A DNA stretch of 64,000 nt from Ophioderma brevispina. Lineage: Eukaryota > Echinodermata > Ophiuroidea > Amphilepidida > Ophiodermatidae. The notes beneath the pieces were generated by a model. The model was not told where the DNA came from. It saw nothing but the letters and a program-made list of their open reading frames with translations, and ran no database searches. Positions 22,477 through 34,846 of the stretch are shown piece after piece (position 1 is the stretch's first letter; each line of letters begins with the position of its first letter). The stretch is from positions 52,308 through 116,307 of the forward strand of contig JAMKCH010010132.1 of the NCBI GenBank assembly GCA_023653785.1, read 5' to 3'. The translations under genes were made by a program, and so were the position numbers.

Positions 22477-23616
22477 GGTCCCCCGCCACTTAAGTTTGCA
22501 AAGGGTGGACTAAGAAATGTCCCTGCGTCCCGTGTGTTGGTTGTGTGCCGTCTCCCAGCCATGCAATATCTCTGATCTAAGCAATTGTGGAGTGCCATCT
22601 TCGCACATGATTGGCATCTCAAGTAGCGTTGGCTGGGATCTAAATTGGGTCCTGTGACTAGGTCAAAGGTCAAATATGGTTAAAAAATAGGGTCAAATTT
22701 TGGTCAAAAATAGGAATATATTGTTATAAGCCTTGTAAACACGATATATTTTGATCTAAGCAAGTATGGTGTCCATCTTCGCATCATGATGTCACCCAAG
22801 TAGACGGTGGATGCGTTCGGGGTGGGGCATGTGGCATAGGTCAAAGGTCAATTGCAGGTCAAAAATGGATTAAATTGCATACTATAAGCCTTGGCAAATT
22901 GTGGCAGTGATGAAACTTGGTGGGTGTGGCAACATTAAGTGCTGAAACATTTTAAGGTCATGTCAAGGTCAGTTGGGGTCTTCAAGGTCAAATTGGGATA
23001 ATTTTGCTTATAAACCCTTGTCCAAATGGGGTAGGATGATGAGTCTGTGTGTTTTGTGGTCAACATTCAGTGCCGAAAAATTTGAATGTCATGTCAAGGT
23101 CTGCGGGGGTCTCAAGGTCAAATGGAATTAATTGCTGTATCCGGTCAATTGTGGTAGGATTATGAACTTGGTGGGTGTGGTCAACCTTCAATTGCTGACA
23201 AATTTGAAGGTCATTTCAAGCATGTCAGGTCTTCAAATCCATACACATGGGAGTATTGTCATGAAAACTGATGGGTGTAATACACTTCAGTGCCCGAAAA
23301 TTTTGAAGGTCATTTCAAGTCGGGGGTGACTTCAAGGTCAATTACTCAACATGTGTATGGAGTCATGAAACTTTTGTGGATTGGGGTCAACATTTTCTAA
23401 ACCGAAAATTGGTGAAGGTCATTTAAAAGTCAAGTAAGGGTCATTTAAGGTCAAATAACTACAAATATCAAAATTTGATAACCCCGTCAAATTGCAACGC
23501 TAATGCAGCAGACACTTATTTCCATCACAATTCTCCCTGTGATCTTAAAATATAATTTCCCTCCATTTAACTTATCGTGACTGGCGGGGGACCTTTGTGT
23601 TCGAGAACCGCCTTGT
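22477..23616. mobile_element. Family B repeat copy 2
   Basis: GGTCCCCCGCCA starts at 22477 and TGGCGGGGGACC closes the copy near 23582-23593, making short inverted ends of about 12 bp. A GTTCGAGAACCGCCTTGT tail follows. Inside are one GATCTAAGCAA-type block repeated twice, then about five units with GATGAAACTTGGTGGGTGTGG and TTGAAGGTCATTTCAAG-like sequence. AGGTCA half-sites are abundant. It is non-coding. Confidence 0.75.
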
Positions 23617-26161
23617 TAAAATTTTGGTGCTTGTGACATACTTGATGGAATTAATCAAACTCACCGGCTTGAAATGAAAACTAAAGTTTTTGTATTTTAC
23701 TACTGGGATGGTACGAGTCATAAATTTGATGATATTGTATAAAGCCCTGAGTTTGTTCTGTTTTTCTGAGGATTTATCATTTTTTGTGAGTCCAAAGATC
23801 AGGAAAATTGTAATAGTTGTGCTGTCATTTTCTGCATAAAAGAGGAAAAATCCTTTTCAAGTTGGAAATTGTGAAAAATACTCAATTTTCTTCAATTTTG
23901 CCTATTTTGGCAGCCATTTTGGACGTCATCTTGAAAATCACGAAAGTACCGGGAAAGAAACCCGCTTGAAAAATGTATTGCTCTTGTATCTTAAATAATT
24001 TGTACTATTTATCGTTAATAAGTTATTTTCTACTGCTTGTGTAAATCACTATGGCAAATCTTCTTTTACAAGACTGAAGTAAGATTTGAAGCCTAACCAA
24101 TTTCCTTCAGCAGAGAAACTGTGACTGTAAACATTTGAAGCAACCCAATCTGTATACTCATCTTCTTGATGTACCATCGTCCTACTTTTAGGGCTTCTGT
24201 CTTATCCATGCCCCTAACCAGTAAACTGAGACCCACTTCAACCCACATATTGTCCTACATGTTTGTAACTTTTAAAGGTAGATTTTCTATCAAAAAACCC
24301 AAATGGCACCACTTGATCTAAACATTTTAAGCAAAAAAAAACAAAAAAAAACACGAACATTTCACCTGCACACAGCTCATGAAAATCATAATCCGGTCTC
24401 TTTTCAGAAGGAACCCGGAAGTTACCTGAGTAAGTTACTTGGTGTGCTTTTAGCCTAAGGGATTTTTAGATTGGTGGAAGCATGTCCTTATCCAATACCA
24501 ATCTGAAAGTTGACCTAAATTTATCAGAAGAAAAAGGATGTATATTTCTCATTGTCGACTTGAAATTTCAGCCTCCAAATCTTTCCGGAGATAGACAAAA
24601 AAACGCTGTTTCAAGGTTAACCATCAATTATTAGCAAAGCAATGACTAGGACATTGCAATATGCATTATTGCATCTACCATCAAAACTGCAAGTTTGTTT
24701 CCCACAAAACTTGGTGTTGAGTGTATACAACTGCCAGGCCCTCATATCAAGTAGAGAATTCGAGAACATAGCACGCTTTTAAAGGTGCAACGAAAGATTT
24801 CACATATCAGGTGTCCCTAAAAAATTGAAAGTATTGATTTTTGCCCTGATGTAAAGCTTTCCAACACAAAAATCCCCATCTGAAAGGATTAAGCTGAGAA
24901 ATGTTTTTTTTGTATAAATATTGTGTAATTTCTAATATCGTATACAAGCAAATAATCTATATATGGAATTACTAGTATTATGACACGATATTTGGGTGCC
25001 TCAAAATCTCTCATTGCACCTTTTAAATTTTCAGGTTGTAGAGGGCATGACACTGGAAAGATTCATACTTGCATGCAGAGAGAAAATATTATTTTAACCT
25101 TAGATAAATACAGTAGCAGGATTCAAACCATGTTCCCATATCATGTTTTCACTTGTTATAAGCTTAGCAAGGAATTAAGTTTCAATCATGACATTATGCT
25201 GTAGGCCCCTACATAATGCGTACATGCACGTGTGTACCCACATGTATAGTGTAAAACTTTGCCGGTACAAAGAATCAATCCTTCGACAAGGATGCTTCTA
25301 ATAGCGTTAATTTCCTGACTGTCAGGTAAAATAAAGACCTAGTTACCATAAATAGGCTTTTGAAGTGACAGGGTAGAACACATTACATAGGCCTTTCTTG
25401 AGAAATACCTGTTTTGAGTCACTGTTAAACTTTCTCTAATTACACCTAAACATGAAAGCAAAATTTGAAACTTCTGGTGTACTTTGCCAAACTTTTGGTC
25501 ACATTAAATGACAGCTGTTTGACCCCGTAGATTTTTGCTTTTATTTGTGATACACACTCTGAGCTCTGTTTGTGGTAAATACTCCAGTGAAAGTAATGCA
25601 AGTTTTTGACAGCTGATTTGAAAAGCTGCATAAAAGGGTCAATTCTTTTGCAGAAATCTGATGATTTCATAGCAGGGATAAAGAGGGGAAAAAGAGGGAC
25701 AAAATTTCTTTCCTGAAATGAGAGCACTCAATCGCTGGCACTCTGTATAGACCTATTTTTTTGGAAGAGATCAGTGTGAAATTTGACATTGCTGGCTATG
25801 AAATTTCTTGTAGGAGTTGTAATGCAACTTTTTTTGGCTAGTTTTCAAAAGTACTTTTCAAATTTTCCTATTTATATGGAAATCTACTGATCAATGTTTT
25901 CTGCCAATGGTCTCAACCAAAAGTTATGTCATCATTATCCTGGGTCCAAAATAGGGCTCAGATTACACTAACCATTAAATGTAGTACTTTTGTGAGGTAT
26001 GCTTTGCTCCACAACCATAAATTTGTAAAACATATTGGCTTCGTTAAAAAATTTTTAGGATTTAGAATTACATTGACTTACAAAGACTTTGAGCAGAGTC
26101 TTAATTACAAAGTAGGGATGTGTGGATTTCAAATACCCCCCAAACAATAACTGTAAACATG
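23617..26161. other. Non-coding DNA, nothing recognised
   Basis: AT-rich with short chance frames. 23900-23940 contains GGCAGCCATTTTGGACGTCATC. No splice-supported exon or defined repeat was identified. Confidence 0.5.
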
Positions 26162-26345
26162 CCCCCGGATATGATTCTTTAAGATTTTTTTCTAATTTTA
26201 GGATTTTTTTTTTCACTTTCTGCAACTTTAATTTAATTTCAATCCGCGATTCTAAGCATTTTTAGGTCAATTTATATACTTTTTAAAATTTTTTTTTTAA
26301 TTTTACCAAATTAAGAATTTTTTACAAAACTCAATCGCACCCCTG
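26162..26345. mobile_element. Family D MITE, copy 2 (T-rich, CCCCTG-type ends)
   Basis: It resembles the well-bounded copy at 29934-30103: a GATTCTTTAAGATTTTTT start, a middle ATTCTAAGCATTTTTAGGTCAATTT, then TTACCAAATTAAGAATTTTTTAC and an end AAAACTCAATCGCACCCCTG. The left end is eroded. Confidence 0.6.
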
Positions 26346-26659
26346 AACAGGCTGAGAGTCTGTGTGTGGGAATGCTTCTTTGACACGTTTCAGGCTCAGT
26401 GAAATTAGCTGTTTTTGTTTCCAAAATTTATTTTAAAATCGATGACGCATTGGCAAATCAGTCTTACTGGTATAAATTACAAAAGGTTGTATCATCATAT
26501 TATTTAATTGTCATTTGTTATTTTTCAGTCAAACAGATATACACTAAAGAAATGACATTTTTGCAATCTACATTACCAAAACACCAAAATTTGGTCATTT
26601 GTGAGTTACACAGAGATCTTATGAGATAATTTATCCCCATGCTGTTGCTTTGTCAAATC

Positions 26660-26990
26660 TTTATTTAGCCCTCGTCAGTAGGACATTTGCATCTCACGCG
26701 CGAACCGAGAAATATTGGATTTGTCTCTCTAAGTCGATCACTGTACCTAACGCACATTGCCGATGTGTGCCGTGACGTCAAAGACAAACTGCCGGGTTAT
26801 AACTGGGATAATTGGCTCACCGTAATGTTATGTCAAATATCTAGTGATTCAGTCAGGATCATTACTGCCTTTTGGCCTAGCTCTGACGAGATGACCTCGT
26901 CTCAACCCCGGGAACACCTTGCCTGTCGTTGCCTTTCTGCGGAGCCTGCGGGGCACTGTTGCCAGTGATGGTGTAAAGCTTTTGTAATGG
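26660..26990 (+). promoter_or_regulatory. CG-richer patch with a CRE, candidate upstream exon or promoter
   Basis: CG-dense relative to neighbours, with a perfect cAMP-response element TGACGTCA at 26773-26780 and CACGCGCGAACCG nearby. It lies about 2.4 kb upstream of talin exon 1, which itself opens behind an acceptor and so needs an upstream 5' untranslated exon. A donor-like GATG/GTGTAA is near 26968. A 93-codon frame here (26687-26968) has no recognised family. The promoter role is inference. Confidence 0.25.
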
Positions 26991-28557
26991 TTTGAAAATT
27001 ATTAGACTAATCCGCAGTTATTCTTGGATTAAACTGTGGACATCTTGGAATTGTTAATGTGTGTGGTAGCTTATGTTGAATTTACATTATATCTGTGTAC
27101 CTGCTATCTGTGTATCTTGTGGACGATTGAGTCTGAGAGTTTGAGTAAAACGGACGGACGAAAGGGAGCATAATACACGACCATATAGTTGTGGACATGT
27201 AATGTAGCACTGGACTTGCAAGAAACTAGAGTGTATCACATGGTGTTGTTGTGGATTATATTTTATCAAACCTATTAAAGGAAGATTAACGACATTTACT
27301 TTCCCATCATAAAGGCACATATTATCTTCTTCGGTTTTTAATAGCGGGGCTATCAAAGATTATAGGACAGTCGTCTCTCACATTACAGTCATCTCTAACA
27401 CAACGATCGTTAGTGACCACACTGGAGAAGTTACCAAGAAATCTATACTAAGGAAAATCAGTGTATGCTATGCAGTTTTAAAATTATGTAAAAGGCGGAC
27501 TCCGAGATTTTGGAAAATATATTTTTTTGTGTTGTAATAAGAATAGTTGAATAGAACTAAAGATGGTCCTCTAAAATGCCCAATTCCAAAGTTTGTTTGA
27601 GAGAATTGGAATTGTTGTTTTGATGCAAGTAACATTTGATTGTATATTATAACAGTGCCATAGGATACTGTGTTATAAACAAAATTTCCAGTTGGAATTT
27701 ATAAACAAAGTTGTGATTTTCATATGACGGACTTCAATTTGAGGTAGATAGTTCACACAGGGATTAGTATGGACAAGTTAACTATCTATGGTAAATAAAA
27801 CACAATTTTTTTGAAAATTAGGGGGCATTCTTTTTGTCGATTAGCTAATTAAATATTTTTAACTAAAGTTCCTTTTAGATCACCATTTACAAATGTTGTA
27901 ATAAGAATAAACACAAATGAAATTTTTTCAATAATGTATTTGTTTGTCTTGTTACGGTGCCAGAATAGCCTAAATGGTTCTAAAAACACAGGGAAAATTC
28001 ATAAACAAAGCAGGAATTTTTGTGAATTTCTTCACTTTATTATAGTCGCCAAAATAGGTGAACCACTGGTTGGTTTGTGGATGGGATCAAAGCAAAAAAT
28101 CAAAAGACAAAACATTAATTACACAATACAATCAAATGTTAAATGTTTTGATATTATAAGTACCACATAATACAATTGGACATATTGTGTTTAGGTGTTC
28201 GTTAGATTTAAATACATTACCGTAACCATTTTGCACTACCAAGTGGATAAAATTGCACATGTTTCTAACACTTACTGTGCTCAAGTGACGCAGATCTCGA
28301 TCAATACATGTGGCAGGTATTATAAATGCTGCCTTTGTGTGCATTAGAGGTGTTAAATTATACTAATTAAAGATCATTAGAAATATTGCCAAACAACGAT
28401 AGCGCAATGTGATTTTCATCACAATAATAATGAGAAAGGGGTTCGCATTGAAATCCATAGTAAAGGGGCAGTGGTATGCTTCTGTTGTTTTCTGTCACAA
28501 CAAGTAATTAACTTGTCTCCATGTCCAGTGAGGATTAAAAGTTAAGGGGTTCAAATA
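26991..28557. other. Non-coding DNA, nothing recognised
   Basis: AT-rich, with several A/T-heavy frames but no recognised coding exon or bounded repeat. Confidence 0.5.
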
Positions 28558-29165
28558 CTGTACCGACCTGATTATAGTCCCATGCTCGATTATAATCCCA
28601 CCTCCAGTTTTGAAAGATGTGAGGAATAGTAAAAATCTTATTATATTCCCACCATAAGTTTTTTGCTGGAAGGCAATAGATGACATGTAATTTTTGTTAT
28701 CATTACCTTTTTGGTAGTGTCTTCTAGTGATTTTCTTTACAAGATTAATTAGGTTCATGCTTCAATTCATTTACAAGTCTTGATCAAGCACCTCATATGA
28801 CAATATCTGGAATAAGTTTGGCCCTGAAAAGATGAAATGTTGATGCTTGTGTGTTTCATGTTACGGGGGCAGATGGCGTAGCACAGGGGAGGGGGCCAGG
28901 GGGGGCAGCCGCCCCCCTGTGGGGAATCTCCCTGCCCCCCCCTCTTGCCCCCCTGAAAAATTAGTGATGTACATAGGCAAGATAATTATACTAACAATTT
29001 TAATATATGCGGCCCCCCCTGAAAATGTACGTGCCCCCCCTTTTCCCCCCTGAAAAAAAAGCTGGCTACGCCACTGTACGGGGGAGATCCCATTATAATC
29101 CCACCCCCTAAATTCAAGCTAATTTCGGGTTCAAAACAGATGGGACTATACTCGGGTCAGTACAG
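28558..29165. mobile_element. Mariner-like MITE with TA target site
   Basis: The ends are 26-bp inverted repeats (28558-28583 and 29140-29165) that match at 23 positions; both begin CTGTAC on the inward-reading strand and contain TATAGTCCCAT. A TA dinucleotide flanks each side (28556-28557 and 29166-29167), as expected for Tc1/mariner insertions. The interior repeats ATTATAATCCCACC. A hAT-like MITE (28870-29076) sits inside, so the original element was about 0.4 kb. No transposase is encoded. It lies just upstream of talin exon 1. Confidence 0.8.
28870..29076. mobile_element. hAT-like MITE nested in the mariner-like MITE
   Basis: A 207-bp insertion with an exact 8-bp duplication TACGGGGG (28862-28869 and 29077-29084). 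It starts CAGATGGCGTAGCA and ends TGGCTACGCCACTG, giving hAT-type CAG-ended inverted repeats. The interior is dominated by runs of G on the left and C on the right, which could themselves pair. Confidence 0.85.
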
Positions 29166-29301
29166 TAATTATTGTGGATAACCAGTATTGAATAGGGATT
29201 ATACAACCTAAGAGTAGTGAATATTCAGTAAGCATACATGAGGCAGGGGTGATTCTCTCACTAACTCATAAGACTTGTTTGTGTTTGTTTGCCATCTACA
29301 G

Positions 29302-29513
29302 AAACCACACAACAAATAGCAACTGAGGGGGGAACTTAACACACAAGGACACACGAAACCGAGCCATCATCATGGCGCTCATGTCACTGAAAATCAACAT
29401 CGTCAGTGCTAACAGCACAAAGACAATGCAGTTTGACCCGCAGACGATGGTCTTCGACGTCTGCCGAGTGATACGTGAGAAGAATCCGGAAGCCCACAAT
29501 CTCCAAGGACAGC
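29302..29513 (+). CDS. TLN: Talin, first coding exon (with 5' UTR)
   Basis: Talin links integrin tails to actin at adhesion sites; its N-terminal head begins with the ubiquitin-like F0 subdomain. The exon follows an acceptor CTACAG ending at 29301. It has 70 bases of untranslated leader with ATG at 29372 in context CATCATGG and ends at the donor C/GTAAGT (29513/29514). The 142 coding bases give 47 residues, starting MALMSLKINI and including KTMQFDPQTMVFDVCRVIRE. This closely follows the start of human talin-1 (KTMQFEPSTMVYDACRIIRE), so the assignment is firm although only about 2% of the roughly 2,500-residue protein is present. Phase 1 at the donor matches exon 2. The frame is clean, with no indel. 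Vertebrates have TLN1 and TLN2, and a single invertebrate gene is likely. A further upstream non-coding exon is implied. Confidence 0.93.
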
Positions 29514-29933
29514 GTAAGTAGCGTTACCAAGCTTCACTCGTGCACGAGTGATCATTTCCCGGCTGTAACATATAGCTACAGGTTTTTTCTTTTTACGGTC
29601 AATTTGAGGGGAAAAAAAGTCAATTGTCCGGATGTGTGCACAAATTTGCAGCACTCAACAGAACTTGCCAATGTTGCATGTTGAGTGTAGTATTTGTTTT
29701 TAATGTATATTGATTATGAACTGCACTGTTTGTAAATACTTGTAAATAGCAAGACCATCAAAACACCTGCACAAGCAATGAAATACACATCTATGATACC
29801 AAATGTCCCTGAAGTGAAGCAATGGGCAAAATAAGAAAGCAGAATAAAGCATGTCTCAAAAACCTTGAGTAGCTTAAGAAGTGATCGCAGCTATATTTTC
29901 TCAGTTACTGAATAATATTCTGAGATGTCACTG

Positions 29934-30103
29934 CAGGGTGTGATTCTTCAGGATTTTTCCTGAATTCAGGATTTTTTACTTTAAAAAAAAAACCCACAAC
30001 TTTATTTATTTTCAGCCGATTCTGAGCATTTTCGGTCAATTTTATGTTTTTCAGGATTTTTTACCAAATTTAGGATTTTCCACAAAACTTAATCATGCCC
30101 CTG
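29934..30103. mobile_element. Family D MITE, copy 1, 170 bp
   Basis: It starts CAGGGTGTGATTC and ends AATCATGCCCCTG, imperfect inverted ends, with TCACTG repeated directly at both sides (29928-29933 and 30104-30109). The interior is T-rich with repeated CAGGATTTTT. Related copies are at 26162-26345 and, weakly, 57563-57740. The TSD could be 6 or 7 bp because of the shared G. The superfamily is not certain. Confidence 0.75.
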
Positions 30104-30808
30104 TCACTGAGAAAGTGATTGCTACTTAATGGAGGCGTTTGGAGCAAAATTGTCGAAAACCCCTCCCATCGGTACAAAAAAACGCAACCACTCTATTCGA
30201 AAGCTGTAATAAATTACCTTTTAAAAATGATGGTTGTGGTCAAAAACTTTGGGTCAAAAAAAATCACGTTGAGTTAAAACTTAAGAATATGAAGATTTAT
30301 TAATTTCTTAGCAAAACAAATTTTATCATCATGCAATACTATCAATCTCTGACATTATAGTATAGATTTCTGTTTTATACAATATATAAAGGGTCTAGAA
30401 TTTTAGCCCCAAAATCGCCTTTTCCTAAAAAAAAAGCATCCTTTTTATCACATGTCACCACAACGGCATTACCTGAACCCTTTATGCAATGTATGAAAAA
30501 AAACCCATCTCAATAACAAATAGGATACCATAAAAATATGATTGTATTATTTTACCTTAAAAAATATAAAAATAATGATTGCGCTACACTTGCAGCAAAA
30601 ATTTCATTTTCGGCATAGAAATCATTCCCGGCAACCAAATATTTCAACCACAACCATAATTTTCTTAAATCTCTATATATTTCTCCTTCAAATAAAGGGG
30701 TTGTGTTTTGTTGCTACGGTGGGGAGGGGTAAATCGAAAAAACTAGAGCACTTTTCAAGCTCGCTCTGCATCCGCTAAAAAGTTCTTAAACCATGACTTG
30801 TTTAATTT

Positions 30809-30890
30809 GCACACACACACACACACACAAAACACATGCACAAACACATACACATACGCATGCACGCATGCACACACACACACACACAAC
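30809..30890. repeat. CA microsatellite
   Basis: Interrupted (CA)n with GCATGCACGCATG in the middle. Short apparent frames of His-Thr or Cys-Val repeats here are artefacts of the repeat. Confidence 0.95.
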
Positions 30891-33800
30891 ACAGTGCCGT
30901 ATCGGGCCTGCCCGCTCTGAGGGGGCAAATTTCCCAGTCTTGGGAATTTTTCCCTCTCAGGCCAATTTTCCCGGTCAGAGGGCTAAAAAACGGCTGATTT
31001 AGAATGATTTTAGCAATTTTTTCCCGGCCAAAGTCGTCGGGGGGGGGGGGCAACCTGCAACATCTTTTTGGTAGATGATTAGCTGAAGGTTTGTTTTGTG
31101 TGGCACAAATTACAGGATTCTATTTACAGATTGAGGCAATATGTATCAATAAATATATAAAAAACTAAAAACATAAAAATCATTAAAAAAAAATCAATCA
31201 GCAATCTTTTTTTTTTCAGTATGGAATAGATTTTCATGTTAGAATTGTGCTTTCATGTTTTAATTAAAAAAAAAAAATTCAAATGCAATTCAGTGATTGC
31301 TGAAATGTTAGATCGACGCGTTTTATTTTGATCTCTTCTCCCTTAGTACACACTGCAGAACAATCATGGTGCTTCTGTGATGCATGATATATTTCCATGG
31401 CAATTAATTTTCAAGTGCTAAAAAATTATACAGGATAAGTTGAAATAATGGAATACGGAGACTGCATGTCCCGCAGTACGTCACGCTTAACATACAGGCG
31501 TCAATGGGGGAGAAGAGGGATTTTGTGCAGGTAAAATACCCTGTTGGGCTGTTTTTATTTGCTCTGGTTTAATTTTCACAAATTTCACAAATCAAAATGG
31601 AAATTTAATAAGAATGTGAAAATGAATTAATGCAATGAAGAGTTAATTATATTTTGTTGCGTGAATTCAAGAGAATCGTAAGTGCAATAGCTGCCATTTG
31701 TCAGAAATTACCATCAAATATACTATTATGCAGTCTTTGATTGGTGGTTCTTGAAATGTTTTTTTGGGGGGGGGGGCAAAGGGAACCATTTAAAGAGTCA
31801 TACATGGCAGCACATAGTTCTATCATATCTATTGCACAAGTTTATAATCTTCTTGCTTTTATACCTGTAGTGATTTGTTTTGGATTCCGTGAAAATAGCA
31901 CTCGCAAAATGTACAAAATGTTGGAAATCGCAAAAATGAAAAAAATAAAATAAAATGTAAAAATAGTGGCTCATGCAGAACCTAGAATCTGATGAAAGCA
32001 AGATACAAAAAAAAGATGGGAAGATTAAGTGTCCAATTGATATTGAATTCAGCCTGCCTGATCACAAAAGCTCTCATACTCTGGTGGTTCGGGTTTCGTA
32101 ACCTATTGAGTCTTTTTTTTTTGCTGTTTTGATAAATTTTATAAGACAAAAGTGTGACAGATTTTGGGCCATGGGGAAAATAATTCAGTGTATTTATAAT
32201 TCAATACTGAGTGCATTGAAAACAATAAAGGCAATTTGCATGGTTCTAATAATGGCACAAATCCCTCGGGGGTGGGTGAGATGAGCTTGTCAAACTGATG
32301 TGCGTGCTTTGATTTTTGTTTCAAGACACGTAAAATAAACAATATCCAGAAATTAATATCATTCGGCAACTAACTGTAGAAGTCTTAGAGATGTTTTTTT
32401 TCTGTCAAAATAAATTTATTTCAGCAAATGTAATGAAAATGCTTGCCAATGGAATTAATTTAAATCAGTTGTCTTGTGAACATACACTTATCAGAACAAT
32501 CTAAAATCACGCCCTGAAAGGTCCCAAAAAGTTTTTTTTGTCTCACGCTACAGTCTGTATAATTCCCCTTTTGTACATTATTTATTTTGGATCACTATTT
32601 TTTTCCTCTCTTTTACACAAGTTTACTAATACACTATTTTGGAAGGTTTTTCTGTTCTTCCATTGGCACTATTTTAGTGTTATTTTTAGCCTTCTCATCT
32701 ATTACAATCAATATTGCGTGCAGTGCAATATACATCTGTAGAACGTGCACATAATTTTGACTTAAGTATATACACACTCGCATTTTGTGTCCCATGTCGG
32801 AACAGGCCGTTGGTATAAGCAGCTTGTTGTACTGTACACGTATGTACTTCAAAAATATAGTAAAAGTATCTGCTGGGATGCTGGATGTTTGGGAATCATA
32901 ATCCATTGAACACGGCAAGCTACTACAGTTGCTTCAAAGATATTATTTGTCAATTTTGATTTCAAAATGTCAAATTAGTTTTTTTCCAGGCATTTGGGAA
33001 GCAAGCAGGAAAAACGCTCTAAATGAGTCGAACCAAGCCTATATAGCTTTCCAATTGACCACAGCAATTTTGAGACGCCATCTCTAAAGCCACTGACTTA
33101 TGTACTATAACTTTTCATATTCTCGTTTGAATCGCTGCGGTTTGGAAATTGAAGTTTGAAAATGGTCGAAAGTACAAAAATCAATTTTCTCTTTGAATTC
33201 CTGAAACCCTGAAACCCGGACCCCCCTAATAATGCCTTTATCCAAAAGTTTGGGGTTTAGGACCTGGATACATGCCCATAAATCCTCTAGTGGATCTCTA
33301 GAATTGAGAGGTGTCTGGTAGGCAGACTCGTCATAGATGGTGTCGGGATTTCCTGAATGGCTTGTAGTGTTTTAAGGCAGGTGAGCCAGTTATGAAGAAC
33401 GAAGGAAGAATGAACTGCAAGGTGGAAATCATGAAAAATATGACCCTCCACACACATGCATTGATGAGGCAACTGCAAGTGACAGAAACCCATGGGCTTG
33501 TTACTATGGAATAATAATAACTCGGCGGTCCCCGGGTGCGCGGTCCCTGGGTCTCGGGATGGCATCAACAACCAACCCCACCCTCAAGTTGCATGTCCAT
33601 ACATAAATGTTACCCAATGACCTTTAAGACCCTAATTACCTTGTAGGGACCCTCTAGGACAAACAGGCATACACATAATTACTGTTTTGGAAGCCCACAC
33701 ATTAAAAGCTATTAGGGGATTATATCTAAAACACTTGGAAAGCCCAACCACAAATTTGAGCTGTGTTTGCGATTACCCGGCTTGTGGGGCACGCAGCACG

Positions 33801-33898
33801 TATTCCGCCAAATCAAATAGAACTTGATCTGGCCCGGCCAAGCTACACCCACCCATCAAGTTTTGTGAACTACGGACTACCGGACTCCGAGAAAATAG

Positions 33899-33937
33899 GC
33901 GGACAGACAGACGGACAGACAGACAGACAGACAGATA
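33899..33937. repeat. GACA microsatellite
   Basis: GGACAGACAGACGGACAGAC-type repeat. It sits at one end of a moderately GC segment (33770-33960) that may be an old repeat. Confidence 0.9.
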
Positions 33938-34432
33938 CACATGGCCTATTATAATATAGATGACTGAAAAAAGTCGTGAACAGGAAATTTTCATGGCTAG
34001 TGTCAAAAGGGTAAAAAGTATTTTCGTTTGGGTGGAAAATGGTACTTTTGCCAATGCTGACAATACTTGCAATAAAATAAAAAATGCACCATAATTTGAG
34101 CCACTGTTAATGATAGAAAACGAGATGAGGTAAAATGGCTGAAGTGAGGCACTGCAGTTCAAATTTTGGCCCCTAATAACCATATAAGCTAACGGTGCCT
34201 TGAGCCAGTGAAAAGCATGCGGATTTGTTCAACCTGGGCCATATCCTTGGATCTACTATAACTTTTTTTTAATTTTATATGAGTCACTGTGCTCTTAAAT
34301 ATATTAAAATGTATGAAGTGGTTACGTAGCCGTTATACGGCTATTTTACACAAAAATCCTATTATAGCCGATACCAGTATACTGTAGCATATTTTAAGGA
34401 AATGAAAAACTGAGCAGGGATCCCTTGGCATG

Positions 34433-34456
34433 AGGGTTTAGGGTTAGGGTTAGGGT
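34433..34456 (+). repeat. Short interstitial TTAGGG repeat
   Basis: TTTAGGGTTAGGGTTAGGG, about three vertebrate-type telomere units, lies inside the TIR-like element. Confidence 0.9.
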
Positions 34457-34663
34457 CCTTCGTATTTAATTAGGGGCCCTACTCCGTAACAAGATGATTG
34501 CAGCTGATCCATCAGTGGCTGTGGGCCTACTATAATCGTCACTAATTCCGTACATATTAGGCTATACAGCGGGATTTACTTAGGGACAGGCTATTTGACC
34601 ATATACGGCTACATAATTCTGCCACTATATAGCGGTATACGGCTTCATAATTCTGCCGCCTAT

Positions 34664-34846
34664 CAGGGGGTGCAATTTCGTCCCGGCTTGCGCGAAGCCA
34701 TGAGTGATTCTCATCATAGAGGTTTGCGAGAATCAACCGATTCCCATGTCAGATTATGACTTTGACGAGTCAAATGGGCAAACGTACAGTAGTATAGCAC
34801 TGTCATGGTAATGCTAGTTTCAAGCCGGGGCAAAATTGCACCCCTG
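34664..34846. mobile_element. Small inverted-repeat element (183 bp) nested in the TIR-like element
   Basis: It starts CAGGGGGTGCAATTTCG and ends with the complement of CAGGGGTGCAATTTTGCC; the ends match over about 25 bp with a few changes. CAG termini recall hAT MITEs, but the flanks (CCGCCTAT and CAATGATT) are not duplicated. Confidence 0.65.

Noticed and set aside
30793..31053. His-Thr-rich and Cys-Val-rich ORFs on opposite strands
   Set aside because: Direct translation of a CA microsatellite.
33287..33571. 94-codon minus-strand ORF ending near a GGGACC-rich stretch
   Set aside because: Composition is plausible, but no motif or family was recognised and there is no supporting context.
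33773..34183. 136-codon minus-strand ORF
   Set aside because: It runs through the GACA microsatellite, producing Leu-Ser-Val-Cys repeats; composition is repeat-driven.
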